Origin: an uncultured Candidatus Binatia bacterium
GTDB lineage: Bacteria > Desulfobacterota > Binatia > Bin18
Reading direction: 5' to 3'
Length of the DNA stretch: 64,000 nt
NCBI GenBank assembly: GCA_958296235.1
Contig: OY282457.1
Location: 4,211,338-4,275,337, forward strand
Below, in pieces: positions 63,513-64,000 of this stretch (within the stretch, counting starts at the first letter, position 1; each line of letters starts with the position of its first letter). The position numbers and the translations under genes were made by a program. Below the pieces are notes generated by a model. It was given only the letters and a program-made list of their open reading frames with translations. It was not told where the DNA came from and ran no database searches.

Positions 63513-64000
63513 ATGTTGCGCGGCATTTATTCGGCGCTGATTACGCCGTTTGATGAAAATGAAAACATTGATGAGCGCGGGTTAGAGGAACTTCTGGAAT
63601 GGTCAATCGGGAAGGGTCTTAACGGTGTGTTTATCGTCAGTAGCACTGGAGAATCCTGGGCGCTTAGTTTTGAGGAAAAAGTACGGCTCTTTCGACATAC
63701 GGTAGCAATCGTCAACAAGCGCATTGCCGTTATTGCTGGTGTTGGTGTTCCCTCAACGCGAGAAGCGGTGCGGCTGACAGAGGCAGCGCAAGCCGCCGGC
63801 GCGGACTCGGTCTGTGCCGTGCCACCGAGTTTTATTCGCCCAACCCAAGACGAGATGATCCAGCACTACGGCGCCATTGCTGAGGCCACGACGCTGCCCT
63901 TGCTGCTGTACAATATCCCGATGTTGGCCGGCAATGTCCTGGAACCGCCCGCAGTCCGAACATTGGCTGAACGCTACGCTCATATTCAGGGTATAAAAGA
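63513..64000 (+). CDS. DapA-family dihydrodipicolinate synthase-like lyase, 3'-truncated by window edge
   Basis: The frame is open from ATG 63513 to the last base. It reads RGIYSALITPFDENENIDER, then GVFIVSSTGESWALSFEE, the DapA/NanA signature region, and PLLLYNIPMLAGN with the conserved tyrosine. The Schiff-base lysine would lie past the window. An AAAAGGAGTAGG ribosome site precedes the start. Confidence 0.88.
   Translation, partial: MLRGIYSALITPFDENENIDERGLEELLEWSIGKGLNGVFIVSSTGESWALSFEEKVRLFRHTVAIVNKRIAVIAGVGVPSTREAVRLTEAAQAAGADSVCAVPPSFIRPTQDEMIQHYGAIAEATTLPLLLYNIPMLAGNVLEPPAVRTLAERYAHIQGIK

Noticed and set aside
1..64000. rRNA, tRNA or transposase genes
   Set aside because: None was recognised on either strand by reading. 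Short tRNAs could be missed without a covariance search, so absence is not proven.

Overview
The window looks like a chromosomal piece of an uncultivated, moderately GC-rich bacterium of the kind found in Tectomicrobia (Entotheonella-like), Binatota-like or other deltaproteobacterium-like genome bins. This placement is inference from gene content: a UGSC-type selenoprotein, several luciferase-like F420/FMN oxidoreductases, amidohydrolase-2 proteins, two HyuA/HyuB pairs, class III CoA-transferases and a YCF48/RND/DUF1302/DUF1329 envelope cluster. No rRNA, tRNA, phage structural gene, transposase or CRISPR array was seen.

Layout. 0-3.8 kb: the 3' part of a selenoprotein gene read through an in-frame UGA, then amidohydrolase, luciferase-like oxidoreductase, amidohydrolase and a rho-independent terminator. 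3.9-15.2 kb is a defence island: BrnT/BrnA, an unknown ORF, an ATPase overlapping a TOPRIM-like protein, a membrane pentapeptide-repeat protein, a type III-like Mod, a palindrome-flanked GIY-YIG unit, a type III-like Res, a CoA-transferase and MazE/MazF. 15.2-26.6 kb lies mostly on the minus strand: DUF1329, MFS transporter, SDR, and a probable operon of luciferase-like enzyme, methyltransferase, small ORF, HyuA, HicB-like ORF and HyuB. 26.7-37.6 kb, plus strand: a lipoprotein, then the envelope cluster YCF48 - RND/MMPL - DUF1302 barrel - DUF1329 - small DUF1329-like protein - TPR protein. 37.6-43.1 kb: thiolase - DUF35 - HyuA - HyuB. 43.1-49.6 kb: a second type III-like restriction locus (membrane protein, Mod, HEPN-like ORF, HicA/HicB, Res) with duplicated fragments of the res 5' end. 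49.5-64 kb: ordinary accessory metabolism (luciferase-like enzymes, SnoaL-like, HEAT, SCP2-like, alpha/beta hydrolases, SDRs, CoA-transferase, CitE-like lyase, MetE-like, DapA-like running off the end).

How it may work together. The metabolic genes suit uptake and CoA-dependent breakdown of hydrophobic or carbonyl substrates: an RND pump with outer-membrane barrel and LolA/LolB-like periplasmic proteins could move lipid-like compounds, while HyuAB, thiolase/DUF35, CoA-transferases and CitE-like lyase process them. No substrate can be named from sequence. The two restriction loci share the order membrane/coiled-coil protein, Mod, inserted material, Res. In both, the gap between mod and res holds an inserted module (GIY-YIG palindrome unit or HicAB) and sequence resembling leftover mod or res ends, which makes this junction the most interesting structural feature of the window.
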